DNA from: Sphaerisporangium siamense
GTDB taxonomy: Bacteria; Actinomycetota; Actinomycetes; Streptosporangiales; Streptosporangiaceae
Direction: 5' to 3'
DNA length: 64,000 bases
NCBI RefSeq assembly: GCF_014205275.1
Contig: NZ_JACHND010000001.1
Location: forward strand, 3,348,001-3,412,000
Below the pieces are notes generated by a model. That model was not told the origin of the DNA and made no database searches. It saw only the letters and a list, made by a program, of their open reading frames with translations. A program made the position numbers and the translations under genes. Shown here piece after piece: positions 1 to 8,168 of this stretch. Positions within the stretch are counted from its first letter, which is position 1. Each line of letters starts with the position of its first letter.

Positions 1-1670
1 TCCCGGCACATCGCGGCCGCATCCTCGGCACGCCCCCGCAGGACCAGGGCCTTCGCCAGCAGGCTCGTCGCGCCCGCGTAGCCGTGCGCCGCGCCCATCT
101 CGCCGAAGATCTCGCGGGCCCGGACGAGCTCCTCGCACGCCTCGTCCACGCGGCCCTGCGGCATGAGGACGTACCCGCGCGCCCAGTGGCACTGCGCGAT
201 CTCGAAGCGCATACCGAGGTCGGCGAAGACCTCCAGCGCCTCGGTCAGCGCGCGCTCGGCCTCCCGCGCCTCGCCCCGCACCTCCCACACCTGGGCCGCC
301 TGCATGGCGAAGTTGGCCACGGCCTCCCTGTCGGTCGCGCGCGGAACCAGCGCGGCCCCCTCGTTCACCAGCCGCCAGGCGCGTTCCAGCTCGCCCAACT
401 CCATCGACGGGTGGATCAACGCGGTGAGGAGCCACAACTCGGCGTCCGGGTAGGAGCGGCCGGTGGCGCGCAGCGCGCCGAGCGCGGGCTCCAGCTCGGC
501 CACGGCGGCGCCGAGCCTGCCGGACACGAACAGACACGTCGCGATACGCGCCCGCACACGCGCCCCCAGAACCCCGCCGTCGCCGTCCACCACCCCGCCG
601 TCGCCCAGAACGCCGCCATCGCCCAGCACTCCGTTGTCGTTCAGCAGCCCGCCGTGGTCGAGCACGCCGCCCTCGTCCCGCCCGGCGGCCCGGCGCAGTA
701 TCGCCAGCGCGCCGGAGACGTCGCTCGCGCGCAGCAACGCCTCCCCCTGGCAGAACCGCGCGTAACACACCAGATCCGGCAGCCGGTAGCGGGCGGCCCT
801 CGCCTCGGCGTCGGCCGCCATCGCCGCCGCCTCGGCGTGGTCGCCGAGCCAGGAACGGCGCCGGGCCTCGTCCAGCTCGGCCCGCAGCGCCTCGGCGGCC
901 CCCGGCGGCCGGCCGAACCGCAGCTCGTCCGGCCCGACCCCGAGGCGCTCCGCCAGGTAGGCCAGCAGGTCCGCCGTCGCCGCCCTGGTCCCGGCCTCGA
1001 CGGCGGCCAGCAGGGCCCGGCTGTAACGGTCCCCGGCCAGCTCGCGCTGGGTCAGACCGCGGGCGGTCCGCAGCTCGCGGATCCGGGCGCCGATCTCGGC
1101 CCGATCCGTCCCCGTGGCGCCTTCCTGGGCGGACGGCGCCTGCGGGGGAGGGAACGGCGCGGGCGGGACGGGAGACGGGGAGCCAGGGGATGCCATGGGG
1201 AGGGCGGGGGACGGCGCGGGCGGGGCCAGCAGGGACTCCAGCAGGGCGTGCGCGGCGGCCAGATCGCCGAGCACGGCGCCGATCCGGTCCCGCTCACCCT
1301 CCAGCGCGGACACCAGCTCCGCGGGCGGCGCGGGCGAAGGCACGGTCGCCACGGCAGGCGCGGAGGTCGGCAACGAGGGCGTCGGCGTGGTAGGGCCGGC
1401 GGGCACGGTCGGCACGGCGGGCGCCCGCTGTTCCCGGGGGTTCGGCGGTGGTTCGTGCTGATCCAGGAGCCGGACGATCCGCGCGATCATCGGGGTGCCG
1501 ACGCCGGCGGCCAGCAGCGTCCTGATCCGCCGCACCCTGCTCACGTCGTGCTCGCCGTACTCGCGGTAGCCGCTCGGGCGGCGGGCCGGTTCGAGGAGGC
1601 CCTGCTCCTCGTAGTACCGCAGCGCCCGCTCGCTGACCCCGGTCCGCCGGGACAGCTCCCCGATGCGCAT
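1..1670 (-). CDS. MerR-XRE-TPR fusion regulator (3' end beyond window)
   Basis: Starts at ATG 1670 and stays open to the left edge (about 556 codons visible), so the C-terminus is missing. Residues 1-75 are a classic MerR winged helix (begins MRIGELSRRTGVSERALRYY). A Pro/Ala/Thr linker and a short helical stretch (about 120-150) follow, then a second DNA-binding domain, an XRE/Cro-type HTH, at about 190-245, then TPR-like helices to the edge. Residues about 333-370 are a low-complexity run of GDGGVL-type units inserted in the TPR region. MerR proteins normally bind DNA as dimers and sense a ligand C-terminally; the TPR part would be the sensing or protein-contact half. A palindrome 15 bases upstream of the start suggests autoregulation. 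The domain order is clear; the target is unknown. Confidence 0.85.
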   Translation of the reverse strand, partial: MRIGELSRRTGVSERALRYYEEQGLLEPARRPSGYREYGEHDVSRVRRIRTLLAAGVGTPMIARIVRLLDQHEPPPNPREQRAPAVPTVPAGPTTPTPSLPTSAPAVATVPSPAPPAELVSALEGERDRIGAVLGDLAAAHALLESLLAPPAPSPALPMASPGSPSPVPPAPFPPPQAPSAQEGATGTDRAEIGARIRELRTARGLTQRELAGDRYSRALLAAVEAGTRAATADLLAYLAERLGVGPDELRFGRPPGAAEALRAELDEARRRSWLGDHAEAAAMAADAEARAARYRLPDLVCYARFCQGEALLRASDVSGALAILRRAAGRDEGGVLDHGGLLNDNGVLGDGGVLGDGGVVDGDGGVLGARVRARIATCLFVSGRLGAAVAELEPALGALRATGRSYPDAELWLLTALIHPSMELGELERAWRLVNEGAALVPRATDREAVANFAMQAAQVWEVRGEAREAERALTEALEVFADLGMRFEIAQCHWARGYVLMPQGRVDEACEELVRAREIFGEMGAAHGYAGATSLLAKALVLRGRAEDAAAMCR

Positions 1671-1684
1671 GCGTCCCTCCAAGT

Positions 1685-1694
1685 TTGACGTCAA
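1685..1694. promoter_or_regulatory. Palindromic operator upstream of MerR-type gene
   Basis: A perfect 10-bp palindrome TTGACGTCAA lies 14 bases upstream of the MerR-fusion start codon and is followed by ACGTAAG, giving a longer imperfect dyad. MerR regulators usually bind such elements in their own promoters. Inference from position only. Confidence 0.4.
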
Positions 1695-1939
1695 CGTAAG
1701 AGTTGAGAATAGTGCCAGGTGTCGACATGGCCGGCTGGTCGCGACGATACGCTTTTTGACCAGCATGGCGTCCGCGTCGGCCATCGCTCAGGGCCGCTCT
1801 GACGGGCGGAACGCGGGTCGGAGGGATCGCCTGCGTCGCGGCGAGAGACTTCCTCCGGGGCCGTGTCGATGCGTGGGCCGCTCGTTCGACGTGTGGGTGC
1901 GAGGGCCGAATGGCGGTCCCGCCGGACGAGGAGAACGCG

Positions 1940-2311
1940 ATGCCGAAGTACCTGCTGATCATGCGGGGCACCGACGAGTCGAACGCGGCCATGATGGCCG
2001 ACATCGACGAGATGATGGCCACGACCCGCCAGTTCATCGAGGAGATGGTCAAGGCCGGCGTTCTCCTCGCGGCGGAAGGGCTGGACGATCCGGGCCAGGG
2101 CGTCGTGGTCGACTTCAGCGGCGAGGCCCCGGTGGTGACGGACGGGCCGTACGGCGAGACCAAGGAACTGTTCGGGGGCTTCTTCCTGCTCGACGTCGCC
2201 TCGAAACAGGAGGCGGTCGAGTGGGCCAAGCGGGTCCCGGCGGCCCCCGGGGCGAAGGTCGAGGTCCGGCGGGTGCCCGGGAGCGACGAGGTCCCGCAGG
2301 TCGAGAGGTGA
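1940..2311 (+). CDS. YCII-related DGPF-motif protein
   Basis: A 123-residue protein starting MPKYLLIMRG, preceded by a good ribosome binding site (GGACGAGGAG, 7 bases before ATG 1940); an in-frame ATG at 1910 lacks one. It carries the motif DGPYGETKE near residue 70, the equivalent of the DGPF signature of this YCII-like family, and the usual ferredoxin-like alternation. DGPF proteins are the standard genomic partners of ECF42 sigma factors, and an ECF42-type sigma gene begins 43 bases downstream, so the two are probably co-transcribed. The biochemical role of DGPF proteins is not settled; a YCII-like small-molecule enzyme or sensor is possible. Confidence 0.85.
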   Translation: MPKYLLIMRGTDESNAAMMADIDEMMATTRQFIEEMVKAGVLLAAEGLDDPGQGVVVDFSGEAPVVTDGPYGETKELFGGFFLLDVASKQEAVEWAKRVPAAPGAKVEVRRVPGSDEVPQVER

Positions 2312-2354
2312 TCACCAAGGACTGGGCCGGGCGCGAGAGCAACGGCCGGATGTG

Positions 2355-3581
2355 ATGGTCACGGCCGATGTCGAGGCCGTCTGGCGGATCGAGTCGGCGC
2401 GGATCGTCGCCGCGCTGACCCGGTTCACCGGCGATTTCGGGCTGGCCGAGGACGCGGCCCAGGAGGCGGTGGCCGAGGCGCTGGTGTCGTGGCCGCTCGC
2501 CTCTCCGGCGAATCCGGCCGGCTGGCTGATGGCGACGGCCCGGCGGCGGGCGATCGACGCGATCCGCCGCCGGACCGCCCTCCAGGACCGATACGCCCTG
2601 CTGGCGGCCGACCTGGCGGCCGACTCGGCGGTTGACGAAGCAATCGATCCCGACAAGATCGATGACGACGTGCTGGCGCTGATGTTCGTCAGCTGCCACC
2701 CCGTGCTCTCCCCCGAGGCCCGGGTGGCGCTGACCCTGCGCGTGGTCGGCGGCCTGTCCAGCGAGGAGATCGCCCGCGCGTTCCTCGTACCCGTGCCGAC
2801 CGTGCAGGCCCGCATCACCCGGGGCAAGAAGACGATCGCGGCGGCCGGGGTGCCGTTCGAGCTGCCGCCGGCCGCCGAGCGGCGGGAGCGGCTGGGCGGC
2901 GTGCTCAGCGTCCTCTACGTGATCTTCACCGAGGGGTCGACGGCCACGTCCGGCGACCGGCTGCTGCGCCCCGACGTCGCGTACGAGGCGATCCGGCTGG
3001 CCCGCACGCTGGCCGCGCTGCAGCCGGACGAGCCGGAGGTGCACGGCCTGCTGGCGTTGTGCGAGCTGACGGCCGCGCGTTTCCCGGCCCGGACCGGCCC
3101 GGACGGTTCGCCGGTCCTACTCGACGAGCAGGACCGGCGGCTGTGGGACTTCTCGGCGATCCGCCGTGGGCTGGCCGCGCTGGCCAAGGCATCGACCCGC
3201 GGCCTCGGCCCCTACGGCCTGCAGGCCGCGATCGCCGCCACCCACGCCTCGGCGCCCTCGGTCGAGGCGACCGACTGGGACCGGATCGTGGTGCTCTACG
3301 AGGCACTCGGCCGGGTCGCGCCCTCGCCGGTGGTCGAGCTCAACCGGGCCGTCGCCGTCGCCATGGCCTCGGGCCCCGCGCAAGCCCTGGCCATCGTGGA
3401 CGAGCTGATCGCCTCGAACCGGCTCCCCGGTTCGCATCTGGTCCCGACCGTACGCGGTGAACTGCTCGCCCGGCTCGGACGACGACCGGAAGCCCGCGCC
3501 GAACTGGAGCTGGCGGCCCGGCTGTGCGCCAACCGGCGCGAACGCTCAGTGCTCCTGCGCAAGGCGGCCACGCTGAGCTGA
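2355..3581 (+). CDS. ECF42-type RNA polymerase sigma factor with C-terminal extension
   Basis: A 408-residue sigma-70 family protein, about twice the length of a minimal ECF sigma factor. Sigma2 is visible at about residues 10-80 (DFGLAEDAAQEAVAEALVSW) and sigma4 at about 130-165 (GLSSEEIARAFLVPVPTVQ). The remaining 240 residues are the helical DUF6596/TPR-like extension typical of the ECF42 group, which works without a classical anti-sigma factor; none is encoded here. The preceding gene is the DGPF partner. ATG 2355 is taken as start; GTG 2352 directly before it is equally possible, and neither has a strong SD. The extension probably controls sigma activity (family knowledge). Confidence 0.9.
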   Translation: MVTADVEAVWRIESARIVAALTRFTGDFGLAEDAAQEAVAEALVSWPLASPANPAGWLMATARRRAIDAIRRRTALQDRYALLAADLAADSAVDEAIDPDKIDDDVLALMFVSCHPVLSPEARVALTLRVVGGLSSEEIARAFLVPVPTVQARITRGKKTIAAAGVPFELPPAAERRERLGGVLSVLYVIFTEGSTATSGDRLLRPDVAYEAIRLARTLAALQPDEPEVHGLLALCELTAARFPARTGPDGSPVLLDEQDRRLWDFSAIRRGLAALAKASTRGLGPYGLQAAIAATHASAPSVEATDWDRIVVLYEALGRVAPSPVVELNRAVAVAMASGPAQALAIVDELIASNRLPGSHLVPTVRGELLARLGRRPEARAELELAARLCANRRERSVLLRKAATLS

Positions 3582-3696
3582 CTTCTCCAACTCGCCCGGC
3601 CGGGACTCGGGCGCGGTGAGATCACTGGCGTACGGTGCCGTAGACCCCGTACAAAGGGCATCGGTGGGCTCGGCGGACAAGAACGGGGGAATCGGG

Positions 3697-4386
3697 ATGG
3701 GCGTGGAGAGAGGTTTCGAGCAGGCGAAGCTGTCCTATGAACGTGCTGTTTTCGTCGGCGACCTCGATGGGCTGGCAGAGGCGGCGCGGGAGTTGGACAA
3801 GGTCGAAGCCGATCTGGCGTTGGCTCGTGGTCGGATCTTGCACGCGCGGTTTCTGCATGATCGGCACGAGGATCCGCGGGAGCTGGGGCTGTTCGAGCAG
3901 GCCACGCGGTTGTATCGGATGCTCGGTGATTCGACGGGTGAGGCTGAGTCGGTGTTCTGGCTGGGCTGTTTTCACCAGGTCGTACGGAATGATCTTGACA
4001 GTGCCCTACCCCTTCTTGAGCAGTCATACGACCTGGCCACGCTGGCGGGAGACCGGTACACCCAGGCGGAGGCGCTTCGACATCTGGGGATCGCGGACCA
4101 CTCGGCAGGTCGGTTGGACGCGGCCCGGGAGCGTCTGGAGGAAGCGGCGCGACTGCGTGGAGAAATCGGGCTATTGGCCGGTGTTGCCGCAGACCAGGTC
4201 GGACTAATCTACATCGCTGCTGCACAAGACCGGCGTGACGACGCGCTGGCACTGGCCGATGAGGCGTATGCCACCGCCGAAGCCTGCGGGGCTCAACGCA
4301 TCCTGAGTCAGATCACGGAAGCGCGTTCCCAGATCATGGCGCCGGACGCTGATCAGAGCGAGACCCGCGATCAAAGGGCGCCATGA
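3697..4386 (+). CDS. Tetratricopeptide repeat protein
   Basis: A 229-residue protein. ATG 3697 is chosen because GGGGGA lies 6 bases upstream; an in-frame upstream ATG at 3616 would add 27 unconserved-looking residues. The sequence is almost entirely helical, with TPR-like units such as AEALRHLGIADHSAGRLDAA, and resembles the sensor halves of actinobacterial TPR regulators, but no DNA-binding domain is present. G+C and GC3 are visibly lower than in the flanking genes, which may mean more recent acquisition. A strong bidirectional hairpin follows. The role is not predictable beyond protein-protein contact. Confidence 0.7.
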   Translation: MGVERGFEQAKLSYERAVFVGDLDGLAEAARELDKVEADLALARGRILHARFLHDRHEDPRELGLFEQATRLYRMLGDSTGEAESVFWLGCFHQVVRNDLDSALPLLEQSYDLATLAGDRYTQAEALRHLGIADHSAGRLDAARERLEEAARLRGEIGLLAGVAADQVGLIYIAAAQDRRDDALALADEAYATAEACGAQRILSQITEARSQIMAPDADQSETRDQRAP

Positions 4387-4428
4387 GCCGCTGAAGCTTC
4401 GATTCACGCCGGAGGCATGGACGCGCAA

Positions 4429-4468
4429 GATGCCGCCGGCGGGGTGGGCGCACCCCGCCGGCGGCGTC
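4429..4468. terminator. Bidirectional hairpin terminator
   Basis: A perfect 15-bp GC stem (arms 4432-4446 and 4451-4465) closes on a 4-base loop and can be extended by three more pairs. It lies between the convergent TPR gene and the metalloprotease gene and is the expected shared terminator. Confidence 0.8.
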
Positions 4469-4494
4469 GTGTTCTCAGGGTCCTGTCGTGAGGG

Positions 4495-5451
4495 TCAGCG
4501 GTCGATGGAGTAGACCTGGGCGAGAAGTGCCGGGTTCTCGCCGCCGATGTCCTCTCTGGTCGCGACGTATTCGTACATGACATCACCGGACCACTGGTTG
4601 TGGCCCAATCCGAGCACGTGGCCGAGTTCATGCGTGACGGCGGCGTTGCGGGTGAACGTGGTGGGCGCGTACCAGTCGTTCATGTCGACCACCGCGTCGA
4701 GGATTCTGCCGTAATTCGGGGGGATGTAATAGTGCGTGGTCAGCCCGACCCATCCGGTCTCGCCGAAGTCGGCCGATCGGACGTCGACACAATGGACATT
4801 ACTGGGGTTGCAGTTGTTCCAGGTGTACCAGCTGTCGATGTTGGGGGTCTGGTTCCACTTGTAAACGGCGTTGGTAACGGGCCAGGCCGCACTGGAGTGG
4901 TCGTTGAACAGGACCACGGGGTTGCTCCGGGTCTGGTTGGACCACCACGAGTTCGGGCAGGTGACCGTCCGCGCGCTTCCGTACGCGCAGTCGTTCGAGC
5001 CCAAGGTCCCGACGCCGGATGACGGCGCCGGGCCGTGCCGGACGAGTCGGACGTCGCTCTTTCCCTGCCTGCGCAGGGAGTCGGCGACCTTGGCGGGGTC
5101 GGCCCCCGGCGCGAGCGTGTAGGTACTCACGGCCACCCGCCCGTCGTCGAGCGTCTCCGTGCTGGTCAGCTCCGTGACGGCCTGTTCCACGGACGGGCCG
5201 CGGGCCGCTTTCCCGCGGTCCTCGGCGACCCTGGCGGCGAGCTGGCCGGGGGTCAGCTTGGGATACTCGGCGAGGTTCGTCAGCGGGCTGCCGGCCTTGG
5301 GCGAGCGCTCCACGCCGCCCCCGGGCGTGGTGATCACCGCCCCCGGCTGGGCCGCCGCGGGCGCCGCGGTGCCGAGGCCCCCGGTGAGGGCGGACACGGC
5401 GACCAGAACGGCTAAGAAGTATTTCCGTCGGCTGTACGTTTTGACTGCCAT
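4495..5451 (-). CDS. Secreted matrixin-like zinc metalloprotease
   Basis: A 318-residue precursor with an N-terminal signal peptide (basic KTYSRRKY, hydrophobic core, likely cleavage after AAPAAAQ near residue 35). Residues about 35-140 look like a propeptide. The catalytic domain contains the full zinc motif HELGHVLGLGH (HExxHxxGxxH) near residue 275, followed by a methionine (DVMYEY) that can serve as the Met-turn of metzincins. This makes it a matrixin/snapalysin-type extracellular endopeptidase. Four cysteines around residues 152-220 may form disulfides. It is alone on its strand and shares a terminator with the TPR gene. Confidence 0.88.
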   Translation of the reverse strand: MAVKTYSRRKYFLAVLVAVSALTGGLGTAAPAAAQPGAVITTPGGGVERSPKAGSPLTNLAEYPKLTPGQLAARVAEDRGKAARGPSVEQAVTELTSTETLDDGRVAVSTYTLAPGADPAKVADSLRRQGKSDVRLVRHGPAPSSGVGTLGSNDCAYGSARTVTCPNSWWSNQTRSNPVVLFNDHSSAAWPVTNAVYKWNQTPNIDSWYTWNNCNPSNVHCVDVRSADFGETGWVGLTTHYYIPPNYGRILDAVVDMNDWYAPTTFTRNAAVTHELGHVLGLGHNQWSGDVMYEYVATREDIGGENPALLAQVYSIDR

Positions 5452-5653
5452 GGGAGGCAGCTAAACGCACGGATACCGAGGTGGACAATGCCTGAAGGCG
5501 CGGTATGGATTGAATGGCAGGAGTACGGCGCTTTTTGGCGTGGATAAATCGGTTGCACGGGCGTGCGCCGCCTGATAGCGGCTCGGGAGGAGACGATCGG
5601 CGGGTTACTGGGATGCGGGCGGATAAGCGGCCGGCACGCCCAGGCACCGCCCG

Positions 5654-6028
5654 GTGCCATGCGGTAACGGAACCCTCTTGGAGAGAGCACACCGATCTCA
5701 TCGACGGAGAAAAAGCAGTCGTGGATGTCTTCGGCCGTGCTGTCGTGGCGCGACGATTACGCCTGTGCTCCTGCCCGCGGAGCAAGAAGGGGTTGGCCGT
5801 CGAGGGGCACGCGCCGATCACCTCGAACTGCGGGCCGAGTGGTCCGGCGCGTACGAGGCGGCTCTGGCCGAGGTGGCCGTCCTGGCCGCGAACGGGTTCC
5901 TCCCGGCCGCGATCGAGCTGGGCGAGCACGCCGTCGACCTGCTCGTGGGCCGGAACGGCCCGAGAGGTGCGGTGCCGGGAGGCGGGGACGCCCCTGAAGA
6001 GAGGACGGCCGAGAAGGATCTAGGGTGA
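5654..6028 (+). pseudogene. Possible coding remnant in a 655-bp gap
   Basis: The gap between the protease start and the sulfotransferase start holds no complete recognisable gene. From about 5790 to 5960 one forward frame shows strong GC3 bias and a helical, alanine-rich peptide (for example AYEAALAEVAVLAANGFLPA), while the upstream part of the same frame is Arg/Cys-rich and non-coding in character. This looks like the 3' fragment of a decayed or frameshifted gene. I do not recognise the family. Confidence 0.3.
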
Positions 6029-6106
6029 TCGTTTCGATTCACCTGTCATTCATTATTGGATCACCTCTCATATTTTTGCCAGGAACGCTGGGTAACCTCC
6101 CTCTGC

Positions 6107-6988
6107 ATGACATGGCAGGGCAAGTTGCACAACGCATTCGGTAGATATACCGGATTTCAGATAAAGCGAGTAGGAAATACGGGACGCGTTACGGAGAAGG
6201 CCGCTCCGGCCCCCGACGCTCTGGTGCGCCCGCCCGCCGATCCCGCCGCCGACCGGTTGCTGACCGCGCCCGTCTTCGTCATGTCCCCGGTGCGATCCGG
6301 CTCGACGCTGCTGCGCGCGATGCTCAACGCGCACTCGGCCCTGCACGCCCCCCACGAGCTGCACGTCCGCAGGCTGACCGTCGGGTTCGGCACGGCCCTC
6401 GCCGAGAAGGCCATGGCCGAGCTCGGGCACAACCGGGCCGACCTGGAACACCTGCTGTGGGACCGGGTGCTGCACCGCGAGCTGGTGCGCAGCGGAAAGC
6501 GGTACATCGTCGACAAGACCCCCGCCAACGCCTTCGCCTACAAGCGGATCGCCGCCTGCTGGCCGGACGCCCGGTTCGTCTTCCTGCTGCGCCACCCGGC
6601 GTCCATCGCGGCCTCCTGGTTCGAGGCCGGCGCGGGCTCGCGCACGCCGGAGGAGGCCGCCGCCGACGCGCTGCGCTACATGAAGGCGGTGCAGCGGGCC
6701 AGGACGGCGCTGCCCGGCCCGACCGTCCGCTACGAGGACCTGACCGCCGACCCGGAGAAGGAGACCCGCGCCATCTGCGCCTTCCTGGACCTCCCCTGGG
6801 AGCCCGCGATGCTCGCGTACGGCAGGCCCGACGTGGTGGTCAAGGGCCTCGGGGACTGGAAGGACAAGATCCGCTCCGGCAGCGTGCAGCCGGGCAGGGA
6901 CCTGCCCCAGGCCGAGGAGGTCCCCGAGATCCTGCGGCCGATGTGCGAGACCTGGGGCTACCTGCCCGGAACGGCGGCCTCCGCGTGA
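6107..6988 (+). CDS. PAPS-dependent sulfotransferase family protein
   Basis: A 293-residue protein. The 5'-phosphosulfate-binding loop is at about residues 57-70 (SPVRSGSTLLRAML) and the 3'-phosphate motif at about 158-176 (FVFLLRHPASIAASWFE). The amphipathic start MTWQGKLHNAFGRYTGFQ resembles the N-termini of glycan-modifying transferases, so ATG 6107 is preferred over ATG 6056; no clear SD is present and the upstream bases are AT-richer than the rest, possibly a promoter. Members transfer sulfate from PAPS to sugars, lipids or small molecules. The stop overlaps the start of the glycosyltransferase, so the two products probably act on the same substrate. Confidence 0.85.
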   Translation: MTWQGKLHNAFGRYTGFQIKRVGNTGRVTEKAAPAPDALVRPPADPAADRLLTAPVFVMSPVRSGSTLLRAMLNAHSALHAPHELHVRRLTVGFGTALAEKAMAELGHNRADLEHLLWDRVLHRELVRSGKRYIVDKTPANAFAYKRIAACWPDARFVFLLRHPASIAASWFEAGAGSRTPEEAAADALRYMKAVQRARTALPGPTVRYEDLTADPEKETRAICAFLDLPWEPAMLAYGRPDVVVKGLGDWKDKIRSGSVQPGRDLPQAEEVPEILRPMCETWGYLPGTAASA

Positions 6989-8157
6989 AGATCCGCTACA
7001 TGCTCCTGCACGCCTACGGCATGGGAGGCACCATACGAACGGTGATCAGCCAGGCCAACGCGATGGCGTCCCTCGGCCACGAGGTCGAGATCGTCAGCGT
7101 CGTGCGCCGCCGCGACGAGCCCCAGTTCGCGGTCGACCCGCGCGTGACCCTCAGCACGCTGGCCGACCAGCGCGAGAGCGTCCCCGAGGACGGCCTCGGC
7201 CGCCGCGCGTGGCGGAGGATCCGCGGCAAGATCGTCCCGCATGGGGAGTTCGCCGCGCGCTACTTCACCGAGGCGGTCGAACGGGCCGCCATCGGCTACG
7301 TCGCCTCCCTGCGCGACGGCGTCCTCGTCACCACCCGCCCGGCGCTCAACCTCATCGCCGCGCGGCGCGGCCACAAGAGCGTCGTCCGTGTGGCGCAGGA
7401 GCACATGAGCCTGGACGCCTACCGCGAGGGCGTGCGCCACGACATCGCCAGGTACTACGGCGCCTTCGACACGATCGCCGTCCTGACCAGGACGAACCTG
7501 CGCGAGTTCCGCCGGCTGTTCCCCCGCGGGCCCATCGTGCGCGTCCCGAACGCCGTCGAGGCCGGGGACGGCAGGCACTCCGGCCAGCGGAACCCGGTCG
7601 TGGCCGCCGCGGGCAGGCTCGTCGCGCAGAAGGGCTTCGACCTGCTGATCCCGGCGTTCGCCCAGGTGGCGCTGCGGCACCCGGAGTGGCGGCTGCGCGT
7701 GTTCGGCACCGGGCCGAAGAAGGCCGCGCTCGCCGCGCTGATCGAGGAGCACGGCCTCGGCGACCACGTCACGCTGATGGGCCGCAGCACCACCCTGCAG
7801 GACGAGCTGGCCGACGCGTCCGTCTACGCGCTCAGCTCGCGCTTCGAGGGCCTGCCGATGGTCATGATCGAGGCGATGACGCACGCGCTGCCCGTCGTCG
7901 CCTTCGACTGCCCGACCGGCCCCGCCGACGTCCTCACCCACGGCCGGGACGGGCTGCTCGTCCCGCCCGGCGACGTCGACGCGCTGGCCGCCGCGCTCGA
8001 CCGGCTCATCGCCGACCGCGACCTGCGGGTCCGCATGGGCGCCGCCGCCGCGGCCACGGCCGCCGACTACGCCCCCGAGATCGTCATGCCGCTCTGGGAG
8101 CACCTGTTCGAGGAACTGCTCGCCGGCAACCCCGTCGGAGGCTCGCGCTGGGCGTGA
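6985..8157 (+). CDS. GT4-family glycosyltransferase
   Basis: A 390-residue GT-B fold protein starting at GTG 6985, which overlaps the sulfotransferase stop (GTGA), indicating translational coupling. The N-terminal half shows a Gly-rich acceptor-site loop (LLHAYGMGGTIRTV) and the C-terminal half the nucleotide-sugar site with AAGRLVAQKGFDLLIPAF and the retaining E-x7-E motif in SSRFEGLPMVMIEAM. This is a retaining glycosyltransferase that uses an NDP-sugar. With the upstream sulfotransferase and the convergent acyltransferase it suggests synthesis of a decorated glycan or glycolipid; the acceptor cannot be read from sequence. Confidence 0.9.
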   Translation: MKIRYMLLHAYGMGGTIRTVISQANAMASLGHEVEIVSVVRRRDEPQFAVDPRVTLSTLADQRESVPEDGLGRRAWRRIRGKIVPHGEFAARYFTEAVERAAIGYVASLRDGVLVTTRPALNLIAARRGHKSVVRVAQEHMSLDAYREGVRHDIARYYGAFDTIAVLTRTNLREFRRLFPRGPIVRVPNAVEAGDGRHSGQRNPVVAAAGRLVAQKGFDLLIPAFAQVALRHPEWRLRVFGTGPKKAALAALIEEHGLGDHVTLMGRSTTLQDELADASVYALSSRFEGLPMVMIEAMTHALPVVAFDCPTGPADVLTHGRDGLLVPPGDVDALAAALDRLIADRDLRVRMGAAAAATAADYAPEIVMPLWEHLFEELLAGNPVGGSRWA

Positions 8158-8168
8158 CGCTCAGCCCT

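Noticed and set aside
84-1688. Forward 534-codon open frame
   Set aside because: Antisense to the MerR-XRE-TPR gene; the reverse frame carries clear domains and GC3 bias.
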